The position numbers and the translations under genes are program-made. DNA of 34,075 bases from an uncultured Aquincola sp. (GTDB taxonomy: Bacteria > Pseudomonadota > Gammaproteobacteria > Burkholderiales > Burkholderiaceae): NCBI GenBank assembly GCA_937883885.1, contig CAKZXL010000746.1, positions 1-34,075 of the forward strand. The letters run 5' to 3'. How positions within the stretch are numbered: position 1 is the stretch's first letter; every line of letters begins with the position of its first letter. Below are positions 8,125 through 16,957 of the stretch, in pieces. The notes below the pieces were generated by a model that searched no databases, was not told the DNA's origin, and saw only the letters and a program-made list of their open reading frames with translations.

Positions 8125-8877
8125 GTGTCCAGCCTGACCCGCATGCTCTCCGTCCTCGACCTGTTCTCGCGGGACCACACCACGATGACGGCCGAACAGA
8201 TCGCCGAGGCCCTGTCGCTGACGCGGACCACCTGCTACCGCTACACCCGCGAATTGAGCCTGGCCGGCCTGCTGGTCAGCCATGACGGGCATTTCATGCT
8301 GGGGCCGCGCATCATCGAGCTGGACCACCGCATGGTGCAGGCCGATCCGCTGATCAACGTCGGCGGGCCGGTGGTCAATGCGTTGGCCGTGGCGGTGGGG
8401 GCCACGGGCCTGCTGACCACCACCTACAACGACAAGGTGGTCAACGTGTACTCCTACAGCGGCTCGTCGCAGCCGTTGCCGATGTCCTTCGGGCGTGGCA
8501 CCACCATGCCCACCTTCCGCTCGTCCACCTCCAAGATGCTGCTGGCGATGATGAGCCGCGGCCGGCTGCAGCGCCTCTTCAACAAGCATGCACAGGATCC
8601 CGACTGCCAGGCCATCGGCAGCACCTGGCTCGACTTCTGGCGGGCGCTGCAGGAGATCCGCCAGCAAGGCTACGCCGTGTCGCTGGGTGAGTTGAACCGG
8701 GGGCTGGCCGGCCTGTCGGTGCCGGTGAGCTACGGCAGCGGCGAGCTGGCCGGCTGCATGTCCCTGATCTTTGCGCGCGCCCAGTTCAACCGCTTCGACG
8801 TGGCCGTGCTGGCGCCGCGGCTGGTGGCCGCGGCCGACCAGATCGCGCGCTCACTGTCCTCCGTGGCCGGGCGCTGA
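8125..8877 (+). CDS. IclR-family transcriptional regulator
   Basis: Regulator of about 250 residues. The N-terminal winged helix (about residues 1-65) has the IclR hallmark of TAEQIAEALSLTRTTCYRYT, followed by the wing LLVSHDGHFMLGPRIIEL; the C-terminal effector domain carries the GYAVSLGELNRGLAGLSVPV segment typical of IclR ligand pockets. The start is uncertain: GTG at 8125 gives a normal compact N terminus, while GTG at 8101 in the same frame adds eight residues; neither has a convincing ribosome site. It lies beside the convergent araC gene. It is a candidate to bind the TCCC-N7-GGGA inverted repeats found at 9879, 28747 and 28772, because IclR proteins recognise short palindromes of about that size. 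That link is an inference. Confidence 0.85.
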   Translation: MSSLTRMLSVLDLFSRDHTTMTAEQIAEALSLTRTTCYRYTRELSLAGLLVSHDGHFMLGPRIIELDHRMVQADPLINVGGPVVNALAVAVGATGLLTTTYNDKVVNVYSYSGSSQPLPMSFGRGTTMPTFRSSTSKMLLAMMSRGRLQRLFNKHAQDPDCQAIGSTWLDFWRALQEIRQQGYAVSLGELNRGLAGLSVPVSYGSGELAGCMSLIFARAQFNRFDVAVLAPRLVAAADQIARSLSSVAGR

Positions 8878-8890
8878 GCACTTCGTTCAT

Positions 8891-9859
8891 TCAGGAAGAC
8901 AGGGCATGCTGCCGCCGGCCGGCCCGTGCCGTGCGTGAAGGCAGCTCGCCGAACAGCGCCTGGTAGTCGGCCGCGAAGTGGCTCAGGTGGTAGAAGCCCC
9001 AGCGGCCGGCGGCGTCGCCCACCGTCAACTCGTCGGCCCGGCTGCCCAGCAGCTCGCGCCGCACGCCGTTGAGCCGGATGCTGCGGATGTAGTTCACCGG
9101 CGTGGTGCCCGTCACCGCACGAAAGCTGCTTTGCACCGTGCGGCGGCTGATGCGCAAGCGCTGGCACAGGTCGAGCACCGAGGGAGGTGTCCTGGGTTCC
9201 GCCACCGCCATCTGGTGGCACTTCTCGACGATGAAGCTGCCCGGTGACGAGGGCAGCTTCTGCCGCCGGTCCACCGCCGGATCGGCCAGCAGGCAGGTCA
9301 GCTCTTCGAACAGGTGCTGCTCCATCTCGCATTCCAGCGGCGCTTCATCGTCGCCATCCGCCATGGGCAGGAAGCGGCCCAGCAGCGCCAGCAGGCGCTC
9401 GCGGCTGCGCATCAGCCGCTCGCGCGGCACGCGGATCACCGGCTGGCGCAGCCACGCCTGCAACTCGCGGCCCCAGGGCGATGCATCCAGGCTGCGGGCA
9501 AAGCTCTCGCGGTCGAGGGTGATGGACAGCAGGTCCATGCCCGGGGGCATGTGGAACATGAAGTCTTCGCCGCCCTTGAGCACGAACACGCAGTGCTCGT
9601 CGGCCTCGCGGCCCTGCATGCGGGTGGGGCCGGGCACCGCCAGCGGCAGCGCAAAGCACACCCGGTCGCGCGGTGCCTGGCCCTGCTGCACCAGTCGCTG
9701 GTTGATGTGCTCGCGGAAGAACTGGAAGCGCCGCCCTTCGATCCGTTGCAGCGAGCTGCGCACCAAACCAGGCGTGATCTGGTGGTAGGTCTGGTCCCAG
9801 GCGGGAACGGATGCCGCATGGAGGTGCACGTCTTCGAACTGCTCGGTGGTTTGCTTCAT
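8891..9859 (-). CDS. AraC-family transcriptional regulator
   Basis: Regulator of 322 residues. The N-terminal sensing region contains FVLKGGEDFMFHMPPGMDLL (about 92-111), a pattern also seen in EutR/AndR-like AraC proteins, and the C-terminal DNA-binding domain has two helix-turn-helix elements: LDLCQRLRISRRTVQSSF at 229-246 and VGDAAGRWGFYHLSHFAADY at 280-299. The ATG at 9859 is used because the upstream in-frame extension reads through the intergenic region and its operator. It is divergent from the aldehyde dehydrogenase gene. It is the best local candidate activator for the TGCCGATNTGGGCTAACGC motif found upstream of four transcription units in this window. Effector unknown. Confidence 0.88.
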   Translation of the reverse strand: MKQTTEQFEDVHLHAASVPAWDQTYHQITPGLVRSSLQRIEGRRFQFFREHINQRLVQQGQAPRDRVCFALPLAVPGPTRMQGREADEHCVFVLKGGEDFMFHMPPGMDLLSITLDRESFARSLDASPWGRELQAWLRQPVIRVPRERLMRSRERLLALLGRFLPMADGDDEAPLECEMEQHLFEELTCLLADPAVDRRQKLPSSPGSFIVEKCHQMAVAEPRTPPSVLDLCQRLRISRRTVQSSFRAVTGTTPVNYIRSIRLNGVRRELLGSRADELTVGDAAGRWGFYHLSHFAADYQALFGELPSRTARAGRRQHALSS

Positions 9860-9878
9860 GGCGTGTGACTTCAGTGAA

Positions 9879-9893
9879 TCCCGTTTTGCGGGA
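9879..9893. promoter_or_regulatory. 15-bp inverted repeat upstream of araC (TCCC-N7-GGGA class)
   Basis: TCCCGTTTTGCGGGA is an inverted repeat, extendable to ATCCCG/CGGGAT arms around TTTTG (9878-9894). It lies about 20 bp before the araC start codon. Two related copies sit in the eight-gene operon promoter at 28747-28761 and 28772-28786. The position suits a repressor of araC. Confidence 0.6.
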
Positions 9894-9964
9894 TCGCAAG
9901 AAGTGTGCGCGCTGTCCCTGGCCCTGAGAACCAAGGAAACCCGCGACCGGCGCGCGGGGCCACC

Positions 9965-9987
9965 TGCTGATTTGGGCTAACGCGCGC
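9965..9987 (+). promoter_or_regulatory. shared promoter motif, copy A (upstream of aldehyde dehydrogenase)
   Basis: TGCTGATTTGGGCTAACGC begins 82 bp before the ATG at 10047. It matches copies at 18653, 28816 (minus) and 29911. If CTAACG at 9977-9982 is the -35, CTGAAA at 10001-10006 would be a poor -10 at 18 bp spacing, as expected for an activator-dependent promoter. Confidence 0.6.
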
Positions 9988-10046
9988 TGCGGTGCCGCCA
10001 CTGAAATGCAGGCCGTGGCCGATGGCCCCCCAACCTGCGAAGCACC

Positions 10047-11474
10047 ATGCCCGACTCCTTCCAGCATTTCATCGACGGCCAGGCCGCCGAGGCCAGCGAC
10101 GGCGGCCGCCTGCCGTTGATCGACCCCGTGACCGAAGCCGAGTACGGCAGTGCCGCGCGTGGCACTGCCAGCGACGTGGACCGCGCCGTGCAGGCTGCGC
10201 ACCGGGCCCTGAAGCACGGCCCCTGGCGCCAGCTGTCGGCGCCGGCGCGTGCCCGCCTGCTGCTGCGGCTGGCCGACCTGGTCGAGCGCGACGGCGACCT
10301 GCTGGCCGACATGGACGCCCGGGCCATCGGCCGCTCACCGATGGAGCCCCGCATGATGGACGTGCCGAACGCGGTGGCCAACCTGCGCGCCGCCGCGGGC
10401 TGGGCGAATGCGCTGGAAGGCCGCACCGTGCCCACAGGCGGCTACATGGGCACCCGCACCTTCGCCTACACGGTGCGCGAACCGGTGGGCGTGGTGGGCG
10501 CCATCGTGCCCTGGAATTCGCCGCTGATGATCCTGACCTGGAAGCTGGCGGCGCTGCTGGCGGCGGGCTGCACGGTGGTGGTCAAGCCCTCGGAAGAAAC
10601 ACCGCAATCGGCGCTGCATGTGGCGCGCCTGTGCCAGGAAGCGGGCCTGCCCGACGGCGTGGTGAACGTGGTCACCGGCGTGGGCGAGGTGGTGGGCCGG
10701 GCGCTGTGTGAACACCCGCTGGTGGCCAAGATCAGCTTCACCGGCAGCCCCGAAGCCGGGCGTGAGGTGCAGCGCAGCGCCGCACCGCTGTTCAAGCACG
10801 TGGCGTTGGAACTGGGCGGCAAGAGCCCGCAGATCGTGTTCGACGACGCGCCGTTCGAAGACGCGGTGCGCGGCTGTGCGATGGGGCTCTTCGTCAACCA
10901 GGGCCAGGTGTGTGCGGCCGGCTCGCGCATCCTGGTGCAGCGCGGCGTGGCCGAGCGCTTCGTGCAGGCGCTGGCGCAGGCGGCCACGGCCGTGACGCCG
11001 GGGCCCGTGGCCAAGCGCGCGCAGATGGAGCGGGTCAACCGCTTCATCCAGTCGGGCATCGACGAAGGGGCGCGGCTGGCGGCCGGCGGCGTGTCGCAGC
11101 CGGAGCGCGGCTGGTTCGTGCGGCCCACGGTGTTTGCCGAGGCGCGCAACGACATGACCATCGCCCGCGAAGAGATCTTCGGCCCGGTGGGCACGGTGAT
11201 CCCGTTCGACACCGAGGCCGAGGCCACGGCGCTGGCCAACGACTCGCGCTACGGGCTGGCGGCCACGGTGTGGACCTCGGACCTCACCCGTGCCCATCGG
11301 CTGGCCCATGCGCTGGAAGTGGGGGCGGTGGGCATCAACTGCTGGAGCCCGCTGGACGCCAACCTGCCCTGGGGCGGCGTCAAGACCAGCGGCCTGGGCC
11401 GCGAAGGCGGCTTCGGCGGTGCGCTGGCCTACACCGAAGAGAAGGTCGTCACCCTGCTGATGCCCGACGCCTAG
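10047..11474 (+). CDS. NAD(P)-dependent aldehyde dehydrogenase
   Basis: Aldehyde dehydrogenase of 475 residues that oxidises an aldehyde to its acid with NAD(P)+. Seen: the cofactor-binding PWNSPLMI at 155-162, KPSEETP at 180-186, FTGS at 231-234, the general base Glu255 in LELGGKSPQ, the catalytic nucleophile Cys289 in GQVCAAGSR, and EEIFGPV near 372-378. It follows the divergently encoded AraC regulator and precedes the DUF1329/DUF1302/MMPL/YCF48 genes by only 61 bp, so co-transcription is likely. The usual DNGKP-type segment is replaced by ARAIGRSPMEPRM at 91-103, showing a divergent subgroup. Substrate unknown; the neighbours suggest an aldehyde derived from a hydrophobic or amine compound. 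Confidence 0.9.
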   Translation: MPDSFQHFIDGQAAEASDGGRLPLIDPVTEAEYGSAARGTASDVDRAVQAAHRALKHGPWRQLSAPARARLLLRLADLVERDGDLLADMDARAIGRSPMEPRMMDVPNAVANLRAAAGWANALEGRTVPTGGYMGTRTFAYTVREPVGVVGAIVPWNSPLMILTWKLAALLAAGCTVVVKPSEETPQSALHVARLCQEAGLPDGVVNVVTGVGEVVGRALCEHPLVAKISFTGSPEAGREVQRSAAPLFKHVALELGGKSPQIVFDDAPFEDAVRGCAMGLFVNQGQVCAAGSRILVQRGVAERFVQALAQAATAVTPGPVAKRAQMERVNRFIQSGIDEGARLAAGGVSQPERGWFVRPTVFAEARNDMTIAREEIFGPVGTVIPFDTEAEATALANDSRYGLAATVWTSDLTRAHRLAHALEVGAVGINCWSPLDANLPWGGVKTSGLGREGGFGGALAYTEEKVVTLLMPDA

Positions 11475-11535
11475 GCCCCGCCCACCACACGTTCTGCGCC
11501 TGCCTTTCATCACCCCCACTGCGGGAGCCACTGCC

Positions 11536-12924
11536 ATGAACATCTCCGTCCGCCGGGCCAGCCCCTGGCTGGCTGCATTCACCCTGGCCTGCCTGGGCGT
11601 GTGCCCGCCGGCCCAGGCCACCGACGCCAGCGCGCTGGACAAGCTCACGCCTTCGGGTGCCACGCGTGAGGCCAGCAAGGACGGCAGCATCCCCGCCTGG
11701 GAGGGCGCGGTGCCGCCCCTGCCCGGTTACGAGTGGGGCAAGCTGCGCCGCGACCACTGGAAGTACAAGGACGACAAGCCGCTGTTCACCATCGACGCCT
11801 CCAACGTCGACCAGTACGCCGACCGCCTGTCGGCCGGTCAGGTGGCCATGCTCAAGCAGCGCAAGGACTACCGCATGGACGTGTACCCGACGCGCCGCAC
11901 CTGCGGCGTGCCGGACTTCGTGGCGGCCAACACGCGCAAGAACGTGGGCACTGCGCGGCTGAGCGAAGACGGCTGGAGCCTGAAGGAAGCCACCGTGCCG
12001 GGCTACCCGTTCCCGCTGCCGGACAACGGCCTGCAAGCCATGTGGAACGCCAAGATGCGCTACCGCGGCGTGGGCATCGACTACAAGGCCACCATCACCG
12101 CCGTCTCGCCGCGCCGCGGCAGCACCGAATGGATCCGCGCCGACTCCGAGCAGACCTTGTTCATCCCCAGCGGGGCCAAGGGCAGCACCGCGCTGTCGTC
12201 GCTGCCGCCGGTGGAGTTCTTCGTGTACTTCGCGTACACGGCGCCGGCTGCGCTGGCGGGGCAGGCGCTGGCCGTCTCGCAGTTCATCAACCAGGCCGAG
12301 AACGAGACCTTCTACTACTTCCCCGGCCAGCGGCGGGTGCGGCGCATGCCCACGTATTCGCACGACTCGCCGCAGATCGGCATGGAGAACCAGTACACGC
12401 TGGACGAGCCCAACGTGTTCAACGGTGCGCTCGACCGCTTCGACTGGAAGCTGGTGGGCAAGCGCGAGATGCTGGTGCCCTACAACGCCTTTGGCGCCTA
12501 CGACTTCAAGGCGAAGTTCGAGGACGTGGCGCGGCCCGACTTCATCGCGCCCAGCCACCGCCGCTATGAGCTGCACCGGGTGTGGGTGGTGGAAGCCACC
12601 GTCAAGGCCGGCATGCGCCACTCCGCGCCCAAGCGCACCGTCTACCTGGACGAGGACAGCTGGGCGCCGGTGATGATGGACGACTTCGACGGCCAGGGAA
12701 AACTGGCCAAGCTGCGCGAAGGCTTTCCGGTGCCGGTGTTCGAGACCGGCTCCTGCGACGTGATGGCGATGGTCCAGTACAACGTGCAGGAGGGCCGCTA
12801 CGTGTTCGACACGCATGCGGTGGGCGTGGGCAAGGACGCACGCTGGGTGACCGAGCCCAATGGCCCGCGCTTCAAGCCGGGCTTCTACACCGCCGACAAC
12901 CTGCGCGCCATCAGCGAACGCTGA
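11536..12924 (+). CDS. DUF1329 family exported protein
   Basis: Protein of 462 residues with a Sec signal peptide (positive MNISVRR, hydrophobic core, probable AQA cleavage after residue 28). The mature sequence begins with the family signature LDKLTPSGATREASKDGSIPAW and has the later conserved FNGALDRFDWKLVGKREMLVPYNA type of segment, so assignment to DUF1329 (PF07044) is firm. Family members are periplasmic with a LolB-like lipid-binding fold and nearly always sit next to DUF1302 proteins. The start is supported by GGGAG about ten bases upstream. Likely role: a periplasmic carrier or partner of the DUF1302 outer-membrane protein for a hydrophobic compound. The role is inferred from family context and not proven. 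Confidence 0.88.
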   Translation: MNISVRRASPWLAAFTLACLGVCPPAQATDASALDKLTPSGATREASKDGSIPAWEGAVPPLPGYEWGKLRRDHWKYKDDKPLFTIDASNVDQYADRLSAGQVAMLKQRKDYRMDVYPTRRTCGVPDFVAANTRKNVGTARLSEDGWSLKEATVPGYPFPLPDNGLQAMWNAKMRYRGVGIDYKATITAVSPRRGSTEWIRADSEQTLFIPSGAKGSTALSSLPPVEFFVYFAYTAPAALAGQALAVSQFINQAENETFYYFPGQRRVRRMPTYSHDSPQIGMENQYTLDEPNVFNGALDRFDWKLVGKREMLVPYNAFGAYDFKAKFEDVARPDFIAPSHRRYELHRVWVVEATVKAGMRHSAPKRTVYLDEDSWAPVMMDDFDGQGKLAKLREGFPVPVFETGSCDVMAMVQYNVQEGRYVFDTHAVGVGKDARWVTEPNGPRFKPGFYTADNLRAISER

Positions 12925-12951
12925 TCGCCGCCCGCCCGCAAGGAACGCCCC

Positions 12952-14598
12952 ATGCGCGACATCTCCACCCCTGTGCGCTGCAGCGTGGCTGCAGCCGCCG
13001 TGCTCGCCTGCACGCCCGCTGCCCAGGCCTTCCGCTTCGAGGCGGGGGGCATCCAGGGCAACTTCGATTCCACGCTGACCGTGGGCACCGGCATCCGCGT
13101 GAAGGACCGCGACTGCACCCTCATCGTGCAGGGCGCCAGCGGCAGCGGCGCGCCGGCCGGCTGCCTGGCGGCCACCTCCGCGCTGGGCGACCAGGGCGAC
13201 CTGAACTACGCCCGCGGCGATGCCTTCACCACCTACCTCAAGGGCAACCACGAGCTGCTGCTCAAGCTGCCCGGCGAGGTCACGGCCCTGGGCCGCGTGA
13301 ATTGGGTGCGCGACTTCACCGCCACCGACACCACCGGCCAGCTCAGCGCCACCAGCCCGCCGCTCAGCGACGGCCTGGCCGGCGATGCGCGGCGCGACCT
13401 GCGCTTCAAGGCCCGGGTGCTCGACCTGTGGGTGAGCAAGACCTTCAGCGTGGGCGAGCAGCAGCTGCGCGTGCGCGCCGGCAACCAGGTCATCAGCTGG
13501 GGCGAAAGCCTGTTCCTGCCAGGCGGCATCAACGCCACCAATGCGGTGGACGTGATGCGTCTGTCGCAGCCCGGCACCCAGCTGAAGGAGGCGGTGCTGC
13601 CGGCGCCCATCGTCAGCGTGGCCTCGGGCCTGGGCGAGGGCTTGAACATGGAGGCGTATGTGCAGGCGCACTGGAATGCCAACTACCTGCCGCCCACCGG
13701 CAGCTACTGGTCCACCGCCAACGGCATGGGCAAGGGCCATGCGGCCTACGGCCTGGTGGACGGCAAGGCCTCCAACGGCGGGCAATGGGGCCTGGCGCTG
13801 AAGTACCAGCCCAAGGGCACGCAGCTCAACCTGGGTGCCTATGCGCTCAACTACCACGACAAGGCGCCCAACTTCAGCGTGAACGCGGGCGGCGCCGGCG
13901 TGCCCGGCTGGGCCTATGCGGAAAACCGGCGTCTCTACGGGCTGAGCGCCAACCTGCCCGTGGGCGACTGGGCGCTGGGCACCGAGCTGTCCTACCGGCC
14001 GCGCGACGCGGTCTCGCTCAACTCGGCCACCACGGGCTGTGCCTCGCAAGGCGGCAACTGCTGGGTCGACGAGAAGAAGCTGCAGTGGCACCTCACCGGC
14101 CTGCTGAGCCTGTCGCCCAGCACCGGCGGTGGCCTGCTGCGGCTGCTGGGCGCCGACACCGCCACCTTCATGGCCGAAGCGGTGGTGGTGCGCTACCCGA
14201 AGCTCAAGCGCTTTTATGGCGACGACCCGATCTCGGCCGGGGCCTGGGGCTGGGGCAAGGAATTCGACCCCGCTGCGCCAGCACAGCCGGTGGGCAGCAA
14301 GACCACCTGGGCCTACAACTTCGACTTCAGCTGGGTGTACGACGGCACGCTGATCGAAGGCTGGCAGGTGGTGCCCGAGGTGTACTACTTCCAGGTGGTC
14401 AAGGGCCGCACGCCCAACGGGGCGGGGCAGTTGATGGAGGGTGCCAAGTCGGTCAACCTGACGGTGAGCTTCATCCAGAACCCGGCGAACTGGCAGGCCG
14501 CGATCAACTACGCCGCCTTCTTCGGCGGCAGGACGGTGTTCGACCAGCCGCTGCGCGACCGCAACTTCGTCGGCCTCACGCTGTCGCGCAACTTCTGA
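12952..14598 (+). CDS. DUF1302 family outer-membrane beta-barrel protein
   Basis: Protein of 548 residues with a signal peptide (probable AQA cleavage after residue 26) and the DUF1302 (PF06980) opening FRFEAGGIQGNFDSTLTVG. Alternating hydrophobic strands and a terminal phenylalanine in LSRNF fit an outer-membrane beta-barrel recognised by the Bam machinery. The conserved NQVISWGESLFLPGGIN segment is present. The start follows an AAGGA ribosome site and the gene lies 27 bp after the DUF1329 gene. In this family the protein is thought to be a porin-like component for hydrophobic compounds; with DUF1329, the MMPL protein and the YCF48 propeller it would span the envelope. Direction of transport cannot be told from sequence. 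Confidence 0.87.
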   Translation: MRDISTPVRCSVAAAAVLACTPAAQAFRFEAGGIQGNFDSTLTVGTGIRVKDRDCTLIVQGASGSGAPAGCLAATSALGDQGDLNYARGDAFTTYLKGNHELLLKLPGEVTALGRVNWVRDFTATDTTGQLSATSPPLSDGLAGDARRDLRFKARVLDLWVSKTFSVGEQQLRVRAGNQVISWGESLFLPGGINATNAVDVMRLSQPGTQLKEAVLPAPIVSVASGLGEGLNMEAYVQAHWNANYLPPTGSYWSTANGMGKGHAAYGLVDGKASNGGQWGLALKYQPKGTQLNLGAYALNYHDKAPNFSVNAGGAGVPGWAYAENRRLYGLSANLPVGDWALGTELSYRPRDAVSLNSATTGCASQGGNCWVDEKKLQWHLTGLLSLSPSTGGGLLRLLGADTATFMAEAVVVRYPKLKRFYGDDPISAGAWGWGKEFDPAAPAQPVGSKTTWAYNFDFSWVYDGTLIEGWQVVPEVYYFQVVKGRTPNGAGQLMEGAKSVNLTVSFIQNPANWQAAINYAAFFGGRTVFDQPLRDRNFVGLTLSRNF

Positions 14599-14605
14599 GG
14601 CCGCC

Positions 14606-16952
14606 ATGTTGCGCATCGAGCACTTCGTGTTCCGCCACCGCGGCCCGCTGCTGGCGGTGCTGCTGGCCTTCACGGCCGTGATGGGCTGGTTCGCCCTGCA
14701 ACTGCGCATGGACGCCGGCTTCGACAAGCAGATGCCGGTGGGGCACGAGTACATCGACACCTTCCGCACCTACCGCGACGACGTGCTGGGTGCCAACCGG
14801 CTGACGGTGGTGGTGCGTGCGCGCAGCGGCTCGATCTGGACCCCCGCCGCGCTCAAGCGCCTGTATGAGGTGACGCAGGCGGTGAGCTACCTGCCCAATG
14901 TCGAGCGCCTGGGCGTTCAGTCGCTGTGGACGCCCAACAGCTTCGTCAACGAGATCACCGAAGAAGGCTTTCGCGCCGATCCGCTGATCGACGGCACCAC
15001 CACACCCGAGGCCCTGCAGTCCGACACCCATCGCCGCCATCCGCAGCGCCACGCGGCAAGGCGGCTACGTGGGCACGCTGGTGTCGCGCGACGAAACCAG
15101 TGCCATGGTCACGGCCGAGCTGATCGAGGTGGGCGCCGATGGCGCGAAGCTGGATTACGTGGCCTTCAACCACCTGCTGGAGCAGCAGATCCGCAGCCGC
15201 TTCGAGGACGCCGACTTCGAGATCCAGATCATCGGCTTTGCCAAGCAGATCGGCGACATTGCCGACGGCGCGCAGTCGGTGCTGCGCTTTTGCGCGGTGG
15301 CTCTGGTGCTCACCGCGCTGGCGGTGTACTGGTACTGCCACTCGCTGCGTTTCACGCTGCTGCCCATCGTGTGCTCGCTCACCTCGCTGGTGTGGCAGTT
15401 CGGCACACTCAGGCTGCTGGGCTTCGGGCTCGACCCGCTGGGCGTGCTGGTGCCGTTCCTGGTGTTTGCCATCGGCGTGAGCCACGGGCTGCAGCAGATC
15501 AACTACATCGTGCGACAGATCGCAGCCGGGCACGACAACTTCACGGCCTGCCGGCAGAGTTTCTCGGGGCTGCTGATTCCCGGCACGCTGGCGCTGGTCA
15601 CCGCGCTGGTGTCCTTCATCACCTTGCTGCTGGTGCCCATTCCGATGGTGCGCGAGCTGGCCATCGCCGCATCTCTGGGCGTGGCCTACAAGATCGTCAC
15701 CAACCTGGTGATGCTGCCGGTGGTGGCCTCGTACTTCCGGGTGGACAAGGCCTTTGCCGAACGGGCCGTGCTCAAGCGCGAGCAGCGCTCGGGCTGGCTG
15801 CGGCAGCTGGCACGGGTGGCGCAGGGCCGTCATGCGGTGGTGGTGGTGCTGCTGTCGGCCGGCGTTTTCGGCCTCGCGGTCTGGCAGAGCCGCGACCGCG
15901 TGGTGGGCACGCTGCAGCCCGGCGCGCCCGAGCTGCGGGAGGACGCGCGCTTCAACCGCGACGCGGTGGCCATTGCCGGCAGCTACGACACCGGCCTGGA
16001 CTGGCTCACCGTGGTGTTCGAAGCGCCGCCCGACAGCTGCGACAAGGTGAACCTGGCGCTGGCGCAGGACCGCTTCGTGTGGGCAATGGAGCCGGTCGAG
16101 GGCGTGCTGTCGGTGTCTTCGTATGCCGGCCAGCTGCGGCTCTACAACGAGGGCTACAACGAAGGCCAGCCCAAGATGAACGTGGTGCCGCTGGATGCCG
16201 GCAACGTGGCGGCGCTGTCCACCGAGATCGCGCGCATCCGCGGGATGATGCGCAAGGACTGCAGCATGACGGCGGTGCACCTCTTCCTCACCGACCACCA
16301 GGCCACCACCATCCGGCGGGTGGTGGATGCCGTCAAGCAATTCAGGCAGCAGCAGGCGCTGCCCGGTGTGAACATCCGGCTGGCTTCGGGCAATGCCGGC
16401 GTGCTGGCCGCCATCGACGAAGAAGTGGAGCGCAGCGAACTGCCGATGATGCTGTACGTGTACGCCTGCATCGTGCTGCTGGTGCTGCTGGTCTACCGCG
16501 ACCTGCGGGCGGTGGTGGCCTGCTGCCTGCCGCTGACCATCGCCACCTTCATCGGCTACTGGTTCATGAAGGAGCTGCAGATCGGCCTGACCGTGGCCAC
16601 GCTGCCGGTGATGGTGCTGGCGGTGGGCATCGGCGTCGACTACGCCTTCTACATCTACAACCGGCTGCTGATGCACATGGCCGAGGGCCAGCCGATCGAG
16701 CAGGCCATCGAGCAATCGCTGCTGGAGGTGGGCATGGCCACCATCTTCACCGCCATCACGCTGGCGGTGGGCGTGGCCACCTGGTCGTTCTCCGACCTCA
16801 AGTTCCAGGCCGACATGGGCAAGCTGCTGGCCTTCATGTTCATGGTGAACATGGTGATGGCGATGACCACGTTGCCGGCCGTGGCCGTGGTGCTGGAACG
16901 CCTGTTTCCGCGCCGCCAGCCCGTGCGTGCCACCCGCCTGCAACACCACTGA
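14606..16952 (+). pseudogene. MMPL/RND-family transporter, split by a one-base frameshift
   Basis: The gene starts at ATG 14606 and encodes an RND/MMPL transporter: one N-terminal membrane helix (about 12-31), a periplasmic domain, and then two blocks of membrane helices separated by a second periplasmic domain. After about 140 codons the similarity jumps to the next frame. The C run at 15027-15029 has one base too many: with two Cs the reading continues as SDTIAAIRSATRQGGYVGTL and stays open to the TGA at 16950-16952. Corrected length would be 781 residues, normal for this family. As written the gene is disrupted, either by a real mutation or by a sequencing error in a short C run. No slippery heptamer was seen. 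It lies between the DUF1302 and YCF48 genes. Confidence 0.8.
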
Positions 16953-16957
16953 ACATC

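Noticed and set aside
11449..14769. Very long minus-strand open frame (about 1,100 codons) opposite the DUF1329/DUF1302 genes
   Set aside because: Its composition is His/Ala/Gly/Arg-rich shadow sequence with no domain, and the plus strand carries two well-recognised exported proteins there.
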